The position numbers and the translations under genes were made by a program. Of a stretch of 64,000 nucleotides of DNA, positions 27,961 to 36,396 are shown piece after piece. The DNA is from an uncultured Enhydrobacter sp. (GTDB lineage Bacteria; Pseudomonadota; Gammaproteobacteria; Pseudomonadales; Moraxellaceae), in the NCBI GenBank assembly GCA_946222995.1, contig CAMIOS010000002.1, forward strand, positions 124,001-188,000, in the 5' to 3' direction. A model generated the notes under the pieces. It was given only the letters and a program-made list of their open reading frames with translations, was not told the origin of the DNA and did not search any database. The stretch's first letter is position 1. Each line of letters begins with the position of its first letter.

Positions 27961-28713
27961 TTATAAATCTTTAACGACTTTTAGACCTGCAAAGGTTTGA
28001 GCCGTTGGCATGACTTCAAGTTCGTTCACATTGATATGTTCGGGTTGCTCAATCAGCCATGCGATGATGTTGGCAATATCGGTGGGTTGGATATAAGCTA
28101 CGCCCTCATACACAGCAGCGGCTTTATTATCATCACCCTTAAATCGTACATTACTAAATTCTGTGCCGCCACAAAGGCCTGGCTCTAGGTTAGTCACACG
28201 TACTTTTTTGCCGACCAAATCCGCTCGCAAATTGAGGCTAAATTGTCTGACAAATGCTTTACTCGCCCCGTACACATTCGCCCCAAAATATGGGTGATTG
28301 CCTGCCGTCGAGCCGATATTGATGATGTAGCCGCTATTTTTGGCGGTCATAAACGGCAAAATCTCATGGGTCAAATGTGCCAAGCCTAGCACGTTGGTGT
28401 TAATCATAGCTTGCCAATCGTTAAAATCGGCTTTATCCGCGGGTTCAAGTCCCAATGCCAGACCTGCATTGTTGATAAGTACGTCAATATTTTTTAGCAA
28501 TTCATTTGGTAAAGCTTGTAAGGCAGTTTTGGTCGCTTGTAGATCGGATATATCAAAATTAACTGGGATAAATTTTTCACCCAATTGGGTTTTGAGTTCC
28601 TCAAGTTTGGCTTGGCGTCTGCCTGTGCCCATGACGGTGTGACCTTTTGCAATGAGTAATTCGGCAATCGCTTTGCCAAATCCTGCGGTAGCACCGGTGA
28701 CTAAGATATTCAT
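27961..28713 (-). CDS. Short-chain dehydrogenase/reductase, YdfG-like
   Basis: This is a 250-residue SDR enzyme. It has the Rossmann motif TGATAGFGKAI near the start, NNAG at LINNAGLALG, the catalytic Ser in INIGSTAGNHPY, and the YGASK pair of Tyr and Lys. The overall pattern is close to YdfG-type NADP-dependent 3-hydroxy acid (serine/allo-threonine) dehydrogenases, for example the LEPGLCGGTEFSNVRFKGD stretch. The ATG at 28713 is preferred: it opens MNILVTG and has GGATA upstream, while longer starts add an unlikely N-terminus. It sits between trpF and trpB on the same strand; a role in tryptophan synthesis is not implied by its family. Confidence 0.88.
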   Translation of the reverse strand: MNILVTGATAGFGKAIAELLIAKGHTVMGTGRRQAKLEELKTQLGEKFIPVNFDISDLQATKTALQALPNELLKNIDVLINNAGLALGLEPADKADFNDWQAMINTNVLGLAHLTHEILPFMTAKNSGYIINIGSTAGNHPYFGANVYGASKAFVRQFSLNLRADLVGKKVRVTNLEPGLCGGTEFSNVRFKGDDNKAAAVYEGVAYIQPTDIANIIAWLIEQPEHINVNELEVMPTAQTFAGLKVVKDL

Positions 28714-28803
28714 TATTCTATCCAATTTATTATTTGTTCTAGTGTAATAGTACGTTAGTATATACAAATTTATTTGAAAAGCAATCTTTAATCCGAGCAA
28801 GAT

Positions 28804-29445
28804 TTATTTGCGAGTTTGCTCAATAAAATTTTTCATGCTATCGAAATCCTTCTTACCTTTCGCCGATTCAATACCGCCACTCACATCCACCCCATACACG
28901 CCCGTTTGGCGAATGGCTTGCGCCACATTATCCGCGGTCAATCCACCTGCCAAAATCATCGGTAATGGTGAATTTTTCGGGATTTTCTCCCAATCAAACC
29001 GTTCACCCGTACCCCCAAATTTATCAGGATGATAGGCATCGAGTAACACCCCACTTGCCCCAAACTGCTTTAATTCTTCAATTTGTGCCAAAATGCTGTC
29101 ACGTGTATCTTCTTCGCTAATGCGAATCGCTTTTATCCAACGTTTGCAAATGCGGTTAGCCATCAACTGACAGGCTTGGGCGGATTCATCGCCATGAAAT
29201 TGTATGATATCAAATGGCACATGATGGGCAAGATACACGAGTTCTTGCTCGGGCATATTCACGACCAATGCCGCAATCGTGGTAAAGGCAGGCACGGCGT
29301 TGGCAAGTGTCACTGCTTGCTCGGGCGTGATATAGCGTGGGCTTGGCTCATAAAATACCAAGCCTATGGCATCTATGCCTAATTTAACCGCATGTTTAAG
29401 ATCTTCGATTTGGGTAAACCCGCAAAATTTGACCGCTGTTTTCAT
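28804..29445 (-). CDS. trpF: Phosphoribosylanthranilate isomerase
   Basis: TrpF (213 residues) isomerises N-(5-phosphoribosyl)anthranilate, the third step of tryptophan synthesis. The general base Cys8 is in VKFCGFTQ. IGLVFYEPSPRYI, the strand motif IIQFHGDES, and the C-terminal phosphate-binding ILAGGLTADNV and GVDVSGGIES (with the catalytic Asp) are all present. It is transcribed toward an SDR gene and trpB. Confidence 0.97.
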   Translation of the reverse strand: MKTAVKFCGFTQIEDLKHAVKLGIDAIGLVFYEPSPRYITPEQAVTLANAVPAFTTIAALVVNMPEQELVYLAHHVPFDIIQFHGDESAQACQLMANRICKRWIKAIRISEEDTRDSILAQIEELKQFGASGVLLDAYHPDKFGGTGERFDWEKIPKNSPLPMILAGGLTADNVAQAIRQTGVYGVDVSGGIESAKGKKDFDSMKNFIEQTRK

Positions 29446-29489
29446 AAACTTGTACTTTCTAAATAGTAAAATGCATAGACAGTATAACG

Positions 29490-29519
29490 AAAAAAGACGC
29501 CAACTTTGACGTCTTTTTT
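29490..29519 (-). terminator. Terminator after the DUF2892 gene
   Basis: AAAAAAGACG (29490-29499) pairs with CGTCTTTTTT (29510-29519), with a ten-base loop and T-runs on both strands. It lies between the DUF2892 gene and trpF, which are both on the minus strand. Confidence 0.88.
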
Positions 29520-29544
29520 AAAAAATTGCCGCTAAATTGTGATC

Positions 29545-29811
29545 TTAAGCGGGCGTGGCTTCATCCAGTTTTTCAGCGGCTTTTTTATCGTTAGTGAGAT
29601 CACTTTTTTTATCATTACCACAACATTTGCCACAGTTTTTAACTTGGTTAGTACCCAATAACTTACCCTTGGCGGGACAATAGCCGGTGACGCCTGTGAC
29701 CAATGGCACAAGCCCTAGGGCTTTTAGCTTTAGGCTATTGGATTTTTTTAAGATGGCCAGTCCTGCTGCTACACGGGCTATACGTTCAATTTTACTTTGA
29801 TTGACTTTCAT
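29545..29811 (-). CDS. DUF2892 (YgaP-type) small membrane protein
   Basis: This 88-residue protein resembles the DUF2892/YgaP transmembrane domain: IERIARVAAGLAIL at the start, then LKALGLVPLVTGVTGYCPAKGKLLGT, with the family Cys-Pro after the second hydrophobic segment. A cysteine group, NCGKCCGN, follows near residue 60, and the tail is charged. The hydrophobicity of the first segment is weak because of several Lys residues. No function is established for single-domain members. It is flanked by its own terminator and probably stands alone. Confidence 0.72.
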   Translation of the reverse strand: MKVNQSKIERIARVAAGLAILKKSNSLKLKALGLVPLVTGVTGYCPAKGKLLGTNQVKNCGKCCGNDKKSDLTNDKKAAEKLDEATPA

Positions 29812-30206
29812 GGTTGTCCCCTTCTATAAATTTTCACAGTGATAAAGTATCCGTTAATCTTGCTAGTTGTTGCTTCTAGAACTAAGCTTATAAAAACAAG
29901 CTTCTTAAAAAATTAGCATTTCGCTTATTTAGATATTACCCGCTTATGCTTATAAAATCAAATAACGCTTTGCGCGTATTGTGTCGTATTCATTACCTAT
30001 ACGTATTAATTGTATCAAGTTTTAAAGACTGTGGATCGGCGCCTAGCAGTGGCTTTTTTGGTGTTGCTAATATCAGCGGGTATCATTAAATTTGTTGCAA
30101 ATTTAAAAAACTGTGAATAGCATTGCTTGTATAATCATGTTTTATGCCACTTTGGTTAAAGCTCGTCTCATATAGTCCTAAAGCATAAAGGATAAAGGAT
30201 ATTGGT
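29812..30206. promoter_or_regulatory. Divergent intergenic region with a candidate sulP promoter
   Basis: There is no open frame in these 395 bases. A perfect TATAAT is at 30130-30135 on the plus strand, about 70 bases before the SulP start, but the upstream -35 match is poor. The promoter of the DUF2892 gene should lie at the left end. Confidence 0.4.
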
Positions 30207-31967
30207 GTGTATTTACAACGACCTAAACTGTTTAATCTACCCGATTGGATACGCCATTATCACAAGGCAAATCTTAGCCAAGATTTATTAGCAGGCTTGA
30301 TAGTGGGGATTTTGGTAATTCCGCAAAGTCTAGGCTATGCCATGTTATCTGGCCTGCCGCCTGTGTATGGCTTATATAGTGCTATCATCCCTGTGCTGGT
30401 GTATGCGTGGGTCGGCTCAAGCTCGGTGAATGCGGTGGGTCCTGTGGCGATTACGGCGATTATGACCGCCCAAGCGTTGCAGCCCTACACCAAACTTGCC
30501 CCTGCGCATTATGCGGTGATGGCCTCGTTTTTGGCACTGCTGACAGGCGTGCTGCTTTGGTTAGCAAGTGTATTTCGATTAGGTTGGATTACCCAGTTTA
30601 TCAGCCGTGGGGTGACGGCGGGGTTTATCAGCGGTGCGGCGATTTTGATTTTGGTGGGGCAAATCAAATATGTAACCGGTATCAATATGTCCGGCAATAC
30701 GCTGCTTGAAAATACCGAAAGCATTTTGCTGCATCGCCATGAGCTGCATTTGCCGACGGTGTCGGTGGGTTTGATTGCGTTTAGCTTGTTATTTATCAAC
30801 CGTTATTATTTGCAAAGCTGGCTCTCGCCTTTTTTTGCGGCCAAAAAAATTGAACTGCTGAATCGCTTAATCCCGCTGATTGTGCTGGCAGTGGGGATTT
30901 TAGCCAGTGTGTTTGGGCATTTTGCCGATAAAGGGATTCGCACGGTTGCCAATGTGCCAAGCGGTTTACCGCATTTTGTGCTGCCGTTTTATCGCATTTC
31001 ACCTGTGCAATTAATCGCTTTGCTACCTGCGGCAGGGTTAATGGCGTTGATTGCCTTTGTGTCCAGTAATTCGGTGGCAAGCTCATTTGCTCGACAGCGG
31101 GGCGAGGCGTATAGCGCTAATACTGAGCTGCGTGGTCTGGGACTTGCCAATATGTTCGGGGCATTTTTCCAGTCATTTACCATTGTGGGTGGTTTTTCCC
31201 GCACCGCGATTAATGTCGATGCAGGTGCCATGAGTCCGCTTGCTAGCGTGCTGTCAGTGCTTGTGATGGCAATAGTGTTACTGTTTTTTAGCCAACTGCT
31301 TACCCCGCTACCTTATGCGATTTTGGGGGCGACGATTATGTCAGCCATTATCAGCATGATTGATGTGCAGACATTTAAACAAGCCTTACGCTATGACCGC
31401 CTCGATGCAATTGCCTTTAGTGTGGCGTTGGTAGGCGTGCTATTATTTGGGCTCAATATTGGTTTGGTCGCTGGGCTATTTGCCTCTTTTGGCGGCTTGA
31501 TTTGGCAATATAGCCACCCACACATGGCGGTTGTCGGACAAGTCGGCAACACGGGGCATTTTCGCAACATCAATCGCCACCAAGTCACGCAGTTTGATGC
31601 GTTGTTGATTATTCGCATTGATGAGAGTTTGTTTTATGGCAATGCCCAGTCTGTGCTAAACTTTATTGAACAAGCGTTAAGTCATCACCCACAGACCAAA
31701 AATTTGGTGTTGATGCTCTCGGCGGTCAATCATATTGACTTGACCGCTCAAGACATGCTGATTGGTTTGAATCAAAATTTGGCAAGCCAAAACATTACAC
31801 TGCATTTTTCGGAAATCAAAGGCCCCGTAATGGATGTGATTGAACAAACCGATGTGATTAAAAAATTAACGGGTAAGGTGTTTTTAAGTACCCAACAAGC
31901 AGTTAACGCATTTGAACAAAGTGATTCCACTGATTCCGCTCATTCCGCTGATTCCATTAGGGAATGA
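30207..31967 (+). CDS. SulP-family inorganic anion transporter with STAS domain
   Basis: This 586-residue protein starts with GTG at 30207, seven bases after AAAGGA. The membrane part has the SulP signature: DLLAGLIVGILVIPQSLGYAML, then LPPVYGLYSAIIPVLVYAWVG. About 11-14 membrane segments extend to residue 425. The C-terminal STAS domain is about residues 450-560, with IIRIDESLFYGNAQSVLNFI and LMLSAVNHIDLTAQDML. The IDLTAQ motif sits where the anti-sigma antagonist-like loop is expected. Family members carry sulfate, bicarbonate or other anions; the substrate cannot be read from sequence. The extreme C-terminus is a short Asp/Ser/Ala repeat. Confidence 0.9.
   Translation: MYLQRPKLFNLPDWIRHYHKANLSQDLLAGLIVGILVIPQSLGYAMLSGLPPVYGLYSAIIPVLVYAWVGSSSVNAVGPVAITAIMTAQALQPYTKLAPAHYAVMASFLALLTGVLLWLASVFRLGWITQFISRGVTAGFISGAAILILVGQIKYVTGINMSGNTLLENTESILLHRHELHLPTVSVGLIAFSLLFINRYYLQSWLSPFFAAKKIELLNRLIPLIVLAVGILASVFGHFADKGIRTVANVPSGLPHFVLPFYRISPVQLIALLPAAGLMALIAFVSSNSVASSFARQRGEAYSANTELRGLGLANMFGAFFQSFTIVGGFSRTAINVDAGAMSPLASVLSVLVMAIVLLFFSQLLTPLPYAILGATIMSAIISMIDVQTFKQALRYDRLDAIAFSVALVGVLLFGLNIGLVAGLFASFGGLIWQYSHPHMAVVGQVGNTGHFRNINRHQVTQFDALLIIRIDESLFYGNAQSVLNFIEQALSHHPQTKNLVLMLSAVNHIDLTAQDMLIGLNQNLASQNITLHFSEIKGPVMDVIEQTDVIKKLTGKVFLSTQQAVNAFEQSDSTDSAHSADSIRE
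31921..31957 (+). repeat. Short direct repeats at the end of the SulP gene
   Basis: GATTCC or CATTCC recurs four times at about ten-base spacing and encodes the acidic Ser/Asp tail (DSTDSAHSADS). It is short and may simply be low complexity. Confidence 0.6.
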
Positions 31968-32058
31968 GTTTGGGCAAATTTTGAAGAATAAACAACGACA
32001 CGCTATGCTAAAATAAATTAATCTACGCTGTCTAAAATTTTTGATAAAGGAAAATAAC

Positions 32059-32388
32059 ATGCCAAGCGAAACTGTATTTTCACCCCAAATTTTGCCTGAA
32101 CACGTCGCCATGATTAAAGCCCAAGGCTACAAAACTATTATTAACAACCGCCCAGACGGTGAAGAACCTAACCAACCGCTAAACGCCGATATTGAAAAAG
32201 CCGCTAAAGCAGCAGGGCTTGCCTACTACTTTCAGCCTGTGGTTGCAAGCCAAATCAACGAGCAAAACTGCCGTGACTTTGCCGAGATCTATAACCAAGC
32301 TGAACAACCTGTGTTTATGTTTTGTCGCACCGGCAACCGCTGTAATATTTTATTTCAACAGACTGAGCATTTAGATTTATTACATTAA
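32059..32388 (+). CDS. DUF442/TIGR01244-type sulfur transferase or phosphatase
   Basis: This 109-residue protein has the order expected for the Blh-like DUF442 family: FSPQILPEHVAMIKAQGYKTIINNRPDGE at the N-terminus, YYFQPVVASQINEQNC in the middle, and the Cys-x4-Arg loop MFCRTGNRC near residue 92. The family is related to dual-specificity phosphatases and rhodanese-like enzymes linked to sulfide handling. The ATG at 32059 is preferred because AAAGGA stands eight bases upstream; an earlier start at 32041 would include the ribosome site. It follows a SulP transporter and precedes two small genes. A sulfur link to the transporter is only suggestive. Confidence 0.82.
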   Translation: MPSETVFSPQILPEHVAMIKAQGYKTIINNRPDGEEPNQPLNADIEKAAKAAGLAYYFQPVVASQINEQNCRDFAEIYNQAEQPVFMFCRTGNRCNILFQQTEHLDLLH

Positions 32389-32404
32389 TTTTTCCTAAAT
32401 TCAA

Positions 32405-32797
32405 ATGACTAAAACCTTATCAAAACCCGTTTGGGCATTGTTAAGTTTATATGCCTTATCGGGGCTTGTGCTATTTATGCTCGTCCCCGAACTCGACCAA
32501 ATGAATAGTTTTTGGAATAATGATTGGAATAGCAATAAAAGTCCGTTAGTCGTAGCTTATCATCTGCCAAGTTTGACTTGGTTGATCATGGGTGGTGGCT
32601 ATGCAGCATTGATTTATTGGTTGAATGTGGCAAATTTTTCGCCCAAGGCAAAACAGGTAATTGATAGTTTGCTGTGGGTAATTTGGGTCATTTTATTGGT
32701 GCATGCTATTGATTGGCTGACGATGTTTGCCGATTGCAAACATGCCAACTGTAACGGTGGATTTTTGCCAACATGGCATTGGTTGGGATTAAAATGA
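32405..32797 (+). CDS. Hypothetical membrane protein, 130 residues
   Basis: No family is recognised. Three hydrophobic segments are visible: near residues 9-28 (VWALLSLYALSGLVLFMLV), 55-74 (SLTWLIMGGGYAALIYWL) and 85-105 (VIDSLLWVIWVILLVHAI). A C-terminal Cys-containing loop (FADCKHANCNGG) follows. The protein is probably an inner-membrane protein with the Cys pair in a loop. Its stop overlaps the start of the YaiI gene as ATGA, which supports it being a real, co-translated gene. Confidence 0.65.
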   Translation: MTKTLSKPVWALLSLYALSGLVLFMLVPELDQMNSFWNNDWNSNKSPLVVAYHLPSLTWLIMGGGYAALIYWLNVANFSPKAKQVIDSLLWVIWVILLVHAIDWLTMFADCKHANCNGGFLPTWHWLGLK

Positions 32798-33252
32798 CAA
32801 AATTAACGCTATGGGTAGACGCGGATGCCATCCCCAACATCGCCAAGCAACTAATCACCAAAACTGCCGAACGTACCCAAACGCCGACCATTTTTGTCGC
32901 TAATCGTACCATTACTTTACCCCGCCTGCCAATATTGCACATGGTTGTCGTCGAAGGCGGGTTTGACAAAGCCGATGATTATATTGCAGAACATTGCACC
33001 GAAGGTGATGTGGTAGTAACAAGCGATATTCCACTTGCTAATGATTGTATCGAAAAAGGGGCAAAGGTAGTCACTGCACGGGGTTTTGTGTATGACAAAG
33101 ACAATATTAAACAAAAACTCAATATGCGCGATTTTATGGACACCATGCGGTCAACAGGCGTGCTTGAACCACACCAGCAAGGCGGGCAAGCCCCATATAG
33201 TGACAAAGACAAACAAGCCTTTGCCAATATTTTAAACGCTTGGATTCGTTAA
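32794..33252 (+). CDS. yaiI: YaiI/YqxD-family protein (DUF188)
   Basis: The 152-residue protein shows the family pattern: LWVDADAIPNIAKQLI at the start, then TIFVANRTI, VVEGGFDKADDYIAEHC, GDVVVTSDIPLANDCIEKGA, and a basic-acidic C-terminal stretch (LNMRDFMDTMRSTG ... FANILNAWI). The Asp-rich core suggests a PIN-like or nuclease-like fold, but no function is established. The ATG at 32794 overlaps the preceding stop by ATGA, so a longer ORF start at 32773 is not needed. Confidence 0.88.
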   Translation: MTKLTLWVDADAIPNIAKQLITKTAERTQTPTIFVANRTITLPRLPILHMVVVEGGFDKADDYIAEHCTEGDVVVTSDIPLANDCIEKGAKVVTARGFVYDKDNIKQKLNMRDFMDTMRSTGVLEPHQQGGQAPYSDKDKQAFANILNAWIR

Positions 33253-33299
33253 CTTAGTGGTCTTTATTTGGCTTAATTGATTAGATATCGGAAAAATGT

Positions 33300-33968
33300 A
33301 TGCTTAACCCAATTCACGCTGTCAAAAAATTATATAAGCTGGATAACCCAACGAGCGAATCTACGGCATTGGGTATTCGCCGTGAAATCATTGAGCAGCA
33401 CGAAAGTGACCTTGGCATTCAATTGCCGCCCATGTTGTATCATTACTTGCTTGAAGTAGGTAATGCCCCATTCAACATAGCGTACCACCATTTTGTAGAA
33501 TTACCGTTTGAGCGCTTGGGTGAGTATATTGTGATTGGCAAAACCTGCGATGATGACGGGGTATGGGGCATTCATCAAGCTGATTTAAAACAGCATAATC
33601 CGATGGTGCAAATGAGCCGAAATTTTGACTCGATTGCAACAGACGAAATTTATTGGTTTGATGAATTGCCCTTAGCACAATTTTTGCTCGCTCAAGCGAT
33701 TGTCAATGGTACCAATGGTGGTTTAGAGCACCATGCTCAAATTTTTGATTTTACAGGCGATACCATTCCGCAAAATTTGGGCAAAAAGTTGGCCACTTTA
33801 ACCCAAGAAATTGATGATTTACACCGTCCCCATGCGCGTTATTTTAGGGTCGATGATTTTAATGTGGTGATGGTGTTAAATAGTGATGAAGATAAGCCAA
33901 CGGCTTTTTTGATGGGCAGCCAAACTGTGGAAACATTTGAATACTGGATTCATCAGCTTTTGGATTAA
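33300..33968 (+). CDS. SMI1/KNR4 (SUKH)-like protein
   Basis: The 222-residue protein has an N-terminal half that looks like a SUKH domain: REIIEQHESDLGIQLPPMLYHYLLEVGN, then GVWGIHQADLKQHNPMV, where the Leu-Pro-x-x-Tyr pattern is typical. SUKH proteins often act as immunity proteins against contact-dependent or polymorphic toxins. The C-terminal half (DDFNVVMVLNSDEDKPTAFLMGSQ) is less characteristic. No toxin gene is beside it, so an immunity role is only a possibility. GGAAAA lies upstream of the ATG. Its stop abuts the convergent epmA stop. Confidence 0.6.
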   Translation: MLNPIHAVKKLYKLDNPTSESTALGIRREIIEQHESDLGIQLPPMLYHYLLEVGNAPFNIAYHHFVELPFERLGEYIVIGKTCDDDGVWGIHQADLKQHNPMVQMSRNFDSIATDEIYWFDELPLAQFLLAQAIVNGTNGGLEHHAQIFDFTGDTIPQNLGKKLATLTQEIDDLHRPHARYFRVDDFNVVMVLNSDEDKPTAFLMGSQTVETFEYWIHQLLD

Positions 33969-34928
33969 TTAGGCGTCATGAGTGGGAAACGTAATCACAT
34001 CCTCAATTTTTTTCGCTCCTGTTTTTATCATCAACAACCTATCAAGCCCTACCGCAATACCACTACAAGCCGGCAAATCATCACAGGCAGCAAGTAAATT
34101 ATCATCAATCGGCATCACAGGCACGCCACGTTTTTTGCGTTCCATATTATCTTGATCAAAACGCAGTCGCAACGCTTGACCATCGGCTAATTCATCATAA
34201 GCATTGGCGATTTCTAACCCATGAATATACAATTCAAAACGCCTTGCCACTTGGTTACCGTCTTTGTCTGTCACGGTTTTGGCAAGAGCAGCGGTCGCCA
34301 CAGGATAATCATAAATTAACGTTGGCAGTTCTTTGCCCAAATGCGGCTCAACCAAATGGCTAAACAGTAAATCTAACCAACCTTGGTGGTCATCGGCTAA
34401 GTCAATGGTTAAGCCATGATCTTTGGCAATCGCTTGCAAGGTATCGCACGTGGCATTAAACGGATGAATTTTGACAAAATCTAAAAACGCATCGACATAG
34501 CGATAATGGTCAAAAACCACAGGATAACCCAGCACTGCTGACACCAAATCATTGGTTTCTTTTGCCAAATCATCAAGGCTAAAGTTCGGGCGATACCATT
34601 CAAGCATAGTAAATTCGATGTTATGCCGTCTGCCGATTTCGTTGTCCCGAAATACCGGGCAAATCTGATACATCGGTACTTGCCATGCCGCTAATAGCCG
34701 TTTCATAGCAAATTCGGGCGACGTATGTAAATAGTAAGTTTTGGGTTTATCGTGCAAGGTGACATGGGTCGATACTGACTGCAAAAAAATATCCGTATTG
34801 CCTGCTTGTGACATAATTGGGGTTTGTACTTCTAGCACGCCTCGCTCGGCAAAAAATTGGCGAATGGTGGCATACATTCTCGCCCTTTCTTGGGCAATTT
34901 GTAGCGTACAAGTGGGTTGATAAGTCAT
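33969..34928 (-). CDS. epmA: Elongation factor P beta-lysine ligase EpmA
   Basis: EpmA (319 residues) is a lysyl-tRNA synthetase paralogue lacking the anticodon domain. It attaches beta-lysine to a conserved lysine of elongation factor P. Visible: VLEVQTPIMSQAGNTD, the class II motif 2 region (CPVFRDNEIGRRHNIEFTMLEWY), and the motif 3 region CSGIAVGLDRLLMI. The length excludes a true LysS. Its start follows the pdxB stop directly (TAAATG), so the two are probably translationally coupled. EF-P and EpmB genes are not in the window. Confidence 0.95.
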   Translation of the reverse strand: MTYQPTCTLQIAQERARMYATIRQFFAERGVLEVQTPIMSQAGNTDIFLQSVSTHVTLHDKPKTYYLHTSPEFAMKRLLAAWQVPMYQICPVFRDNEIGRRHNIEFTMLEWYRPNFSLDDLAKETNDLVSAVLGYPVVFDHYRYVDAFLDFVKIHPFNATCDTLQAIAKDHGLTIDLADDHQGWLDLLFSHLVEPHLGKELPTLIYDYPVATAALAKTVTDKDGNQVARRFELYIHGLEIANAYDELADGQALRLRFDQDNMERKKRGVPVMPIDDNLLAACDDLPACSGIAVGLDRLLMIKTGAKKIEDVITFPTHDA

Positions 34929-36032
34929 TTATATCTCAAAAATATACGATTGCCATTCTCGTCTAAGCGGATAAGTTTTTCGCAAATTGTCAAAATCTTT
35001 GCCCTCAATATCGCCCTGGCTATTTGCCACACTGCGTAACCGTTTATCATCGGCGCGAATATCATACATTGTCGGTATTTTATTGAGCAGTTGGTGGCGG
35101 TCATGATCATGAAGTGGGTTATTTAATTTGCTAAATAATGGCATCGTTGGGGGTAAAAAGTGATGAAAATCCACCACCGGCTTGATTTTTAATAATTTAC
35201 ACAACGCATTGTAGATCATCTGCGTGCCCCGCAATTTGCCTTCAAGCGTGTACCCTGCGATATGGGGGGTAACGATACTGGCGGCTTTGAGCAATTCATG
35301 ATCGATATTTGGTTCATGCTCAAACACATCGAGTACAAACACATTGGAACTATTAACAATATTGTCACGACCCAACACCCCACCACGAGAGGTGTTGATG
35401 ATAATGGCAGTATCTGATACCTTTTGCCAACGCTGATTGGTCATCAAATAATCATGGTGGCTGGGATAAGAGCTTTCATGCGGATACGTCAATGGCACAT
35501 GAAAACTTATCACATCACTTTCGGCAAGTACGGTGTCAAGTTTACTGTTATTAATCACCGAAGGCGGCTTAAGCGGGTCATAGCCAATCACATTCCAACC
35601 TAGTAAGACCGCATACTGCGCCAAGGTCGAGCCAATATTGCCCACCCCGATAATGCCAAGATTAATCGGCTTAAATAAATAATCAGGACGCAAATCAGCA
35701 ATCGCTGCGATCACATATTGGGCGACTGAGTGCTTACTGCAGCCTGCCGCATTAGCAAAAATAATGCCCCGCTCTGCTAAGTAATCCACGTTCACATGAT
35801 CGGTGCCAATCGTGGCAGTCCCTACGAACTTGACACTCTGGTTATCTTGTAACAAGGTTTCATTAATCGGCGTGACTGAGCGCACCAACAACACATCGGG
35901 CTGATATTGGGCAAGCACCTCGGCGTTTATTTCTCGCCCTGGCATGGCGATAACATCGACGGCTCGTCCTAATGATTCATGATTAAAAAAATCGTTTAGA
36001 TGGGCGATGTTACCATCGGCGATGATGCGCAT
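34929..36032 (-). CDS. pdxB: Erythronate-4-phosphate dehydrogenase
   Basis: PdxB (367 residues) oxidises 4-phosphoerythronate in the DXP-dependent pyridoxal phosphate pathway. The N-terminus MRIIADGNIAHLNDFF and the lines VKFVGTATIGTDHVN and GIIFANAAGCSKHSVAQYV are typical. The Rossmann motif GIIGVGNIGSTLA binds NAD, and TSRGGVLGRD and VTPHIAGYTLEGK (with the catalytic His) follow. It has the C-terminal dimerisation extension characteristic of PdxB. It is upstream of epmA with no spacing. Confidence 0.96.
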   Translation of the reverse strand: MRIIADGNIAHLNDFFNHESLGRAVDVIAMPGREINAEVLAQYQPDVLLVRSVTPINETLLQDNQSVKFVGTATIGTDHVNVDYLAERGIIFANAAGCSKHSVAQYVIAAIADLRPDYLFKPINLGIIGVGNIGSTLAQYAVLLGWNVIGYDPLKPPSVINNSKLDTVLAESDVISFHVPLTYPHESSYPSHHDYLMTNQRWQKVSDTAIIINTSRGGVLGRDNIVNSSNVFVLDVFEHEPNIDHELLKAASIVTPHIAGYTLEGKLRGTQMIYNALCKLLKIKPVVDFHHFLPPTMPLFSKLNNPLHDHDRHQLLNKIPTMYDIRADDKRLRSVANSQGDIEGKDFDNLRKTYPLRREWQSYIFEI

Positions 36033-36333
36033 AGACTGTCCCTTCTTATTGTTATGCCGTTTATTTTACCTATTGTAACCATCAGCATAGCTATCATAAA
36101 TAGTTTTTATGACTTTTTTATGATATTGCTGGTTAAAAGTCTTGTTTAATTCAATCCTATCTACTTTGTTTTGGCGCAATTTTGGTTCAGACGTTAACGC
36201 TAAAACCGATAAATTAAAAAATATTTGTTCACTAAATTAACGCATTTAACGTATTTTGGTATTTCTTAATAGCCATTATGCTAATACACGCTAACGAATG
36301 TTTGATAACAAATATATCATTACCGAGTAACAA

Positions 36334-36362
36334 TTGACACGGTTAACTAATTGTTTTTAAAT
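36334..36362 (+). promoter_or_regulatory. Candidate sigma-70 promoter of gltS
   Basis: TTGACA (36334-36339) and TTAAAT (36357-36362) are spaced 17 bases apart, about 35 bases before the gltS start. AACAATT (36329-36335) and AATTGTT (36349-36355) form an inverted repeat across the spacer. An additional TATAAT at 36365-36370 has no well-placed -35. The rest of 36033-36396 is AT-rich and holds no gene. Confidence 0.5.
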
Positions 36363-36396
36363 AATATAATACTTTAAAGATAAGGTGACATCATTT

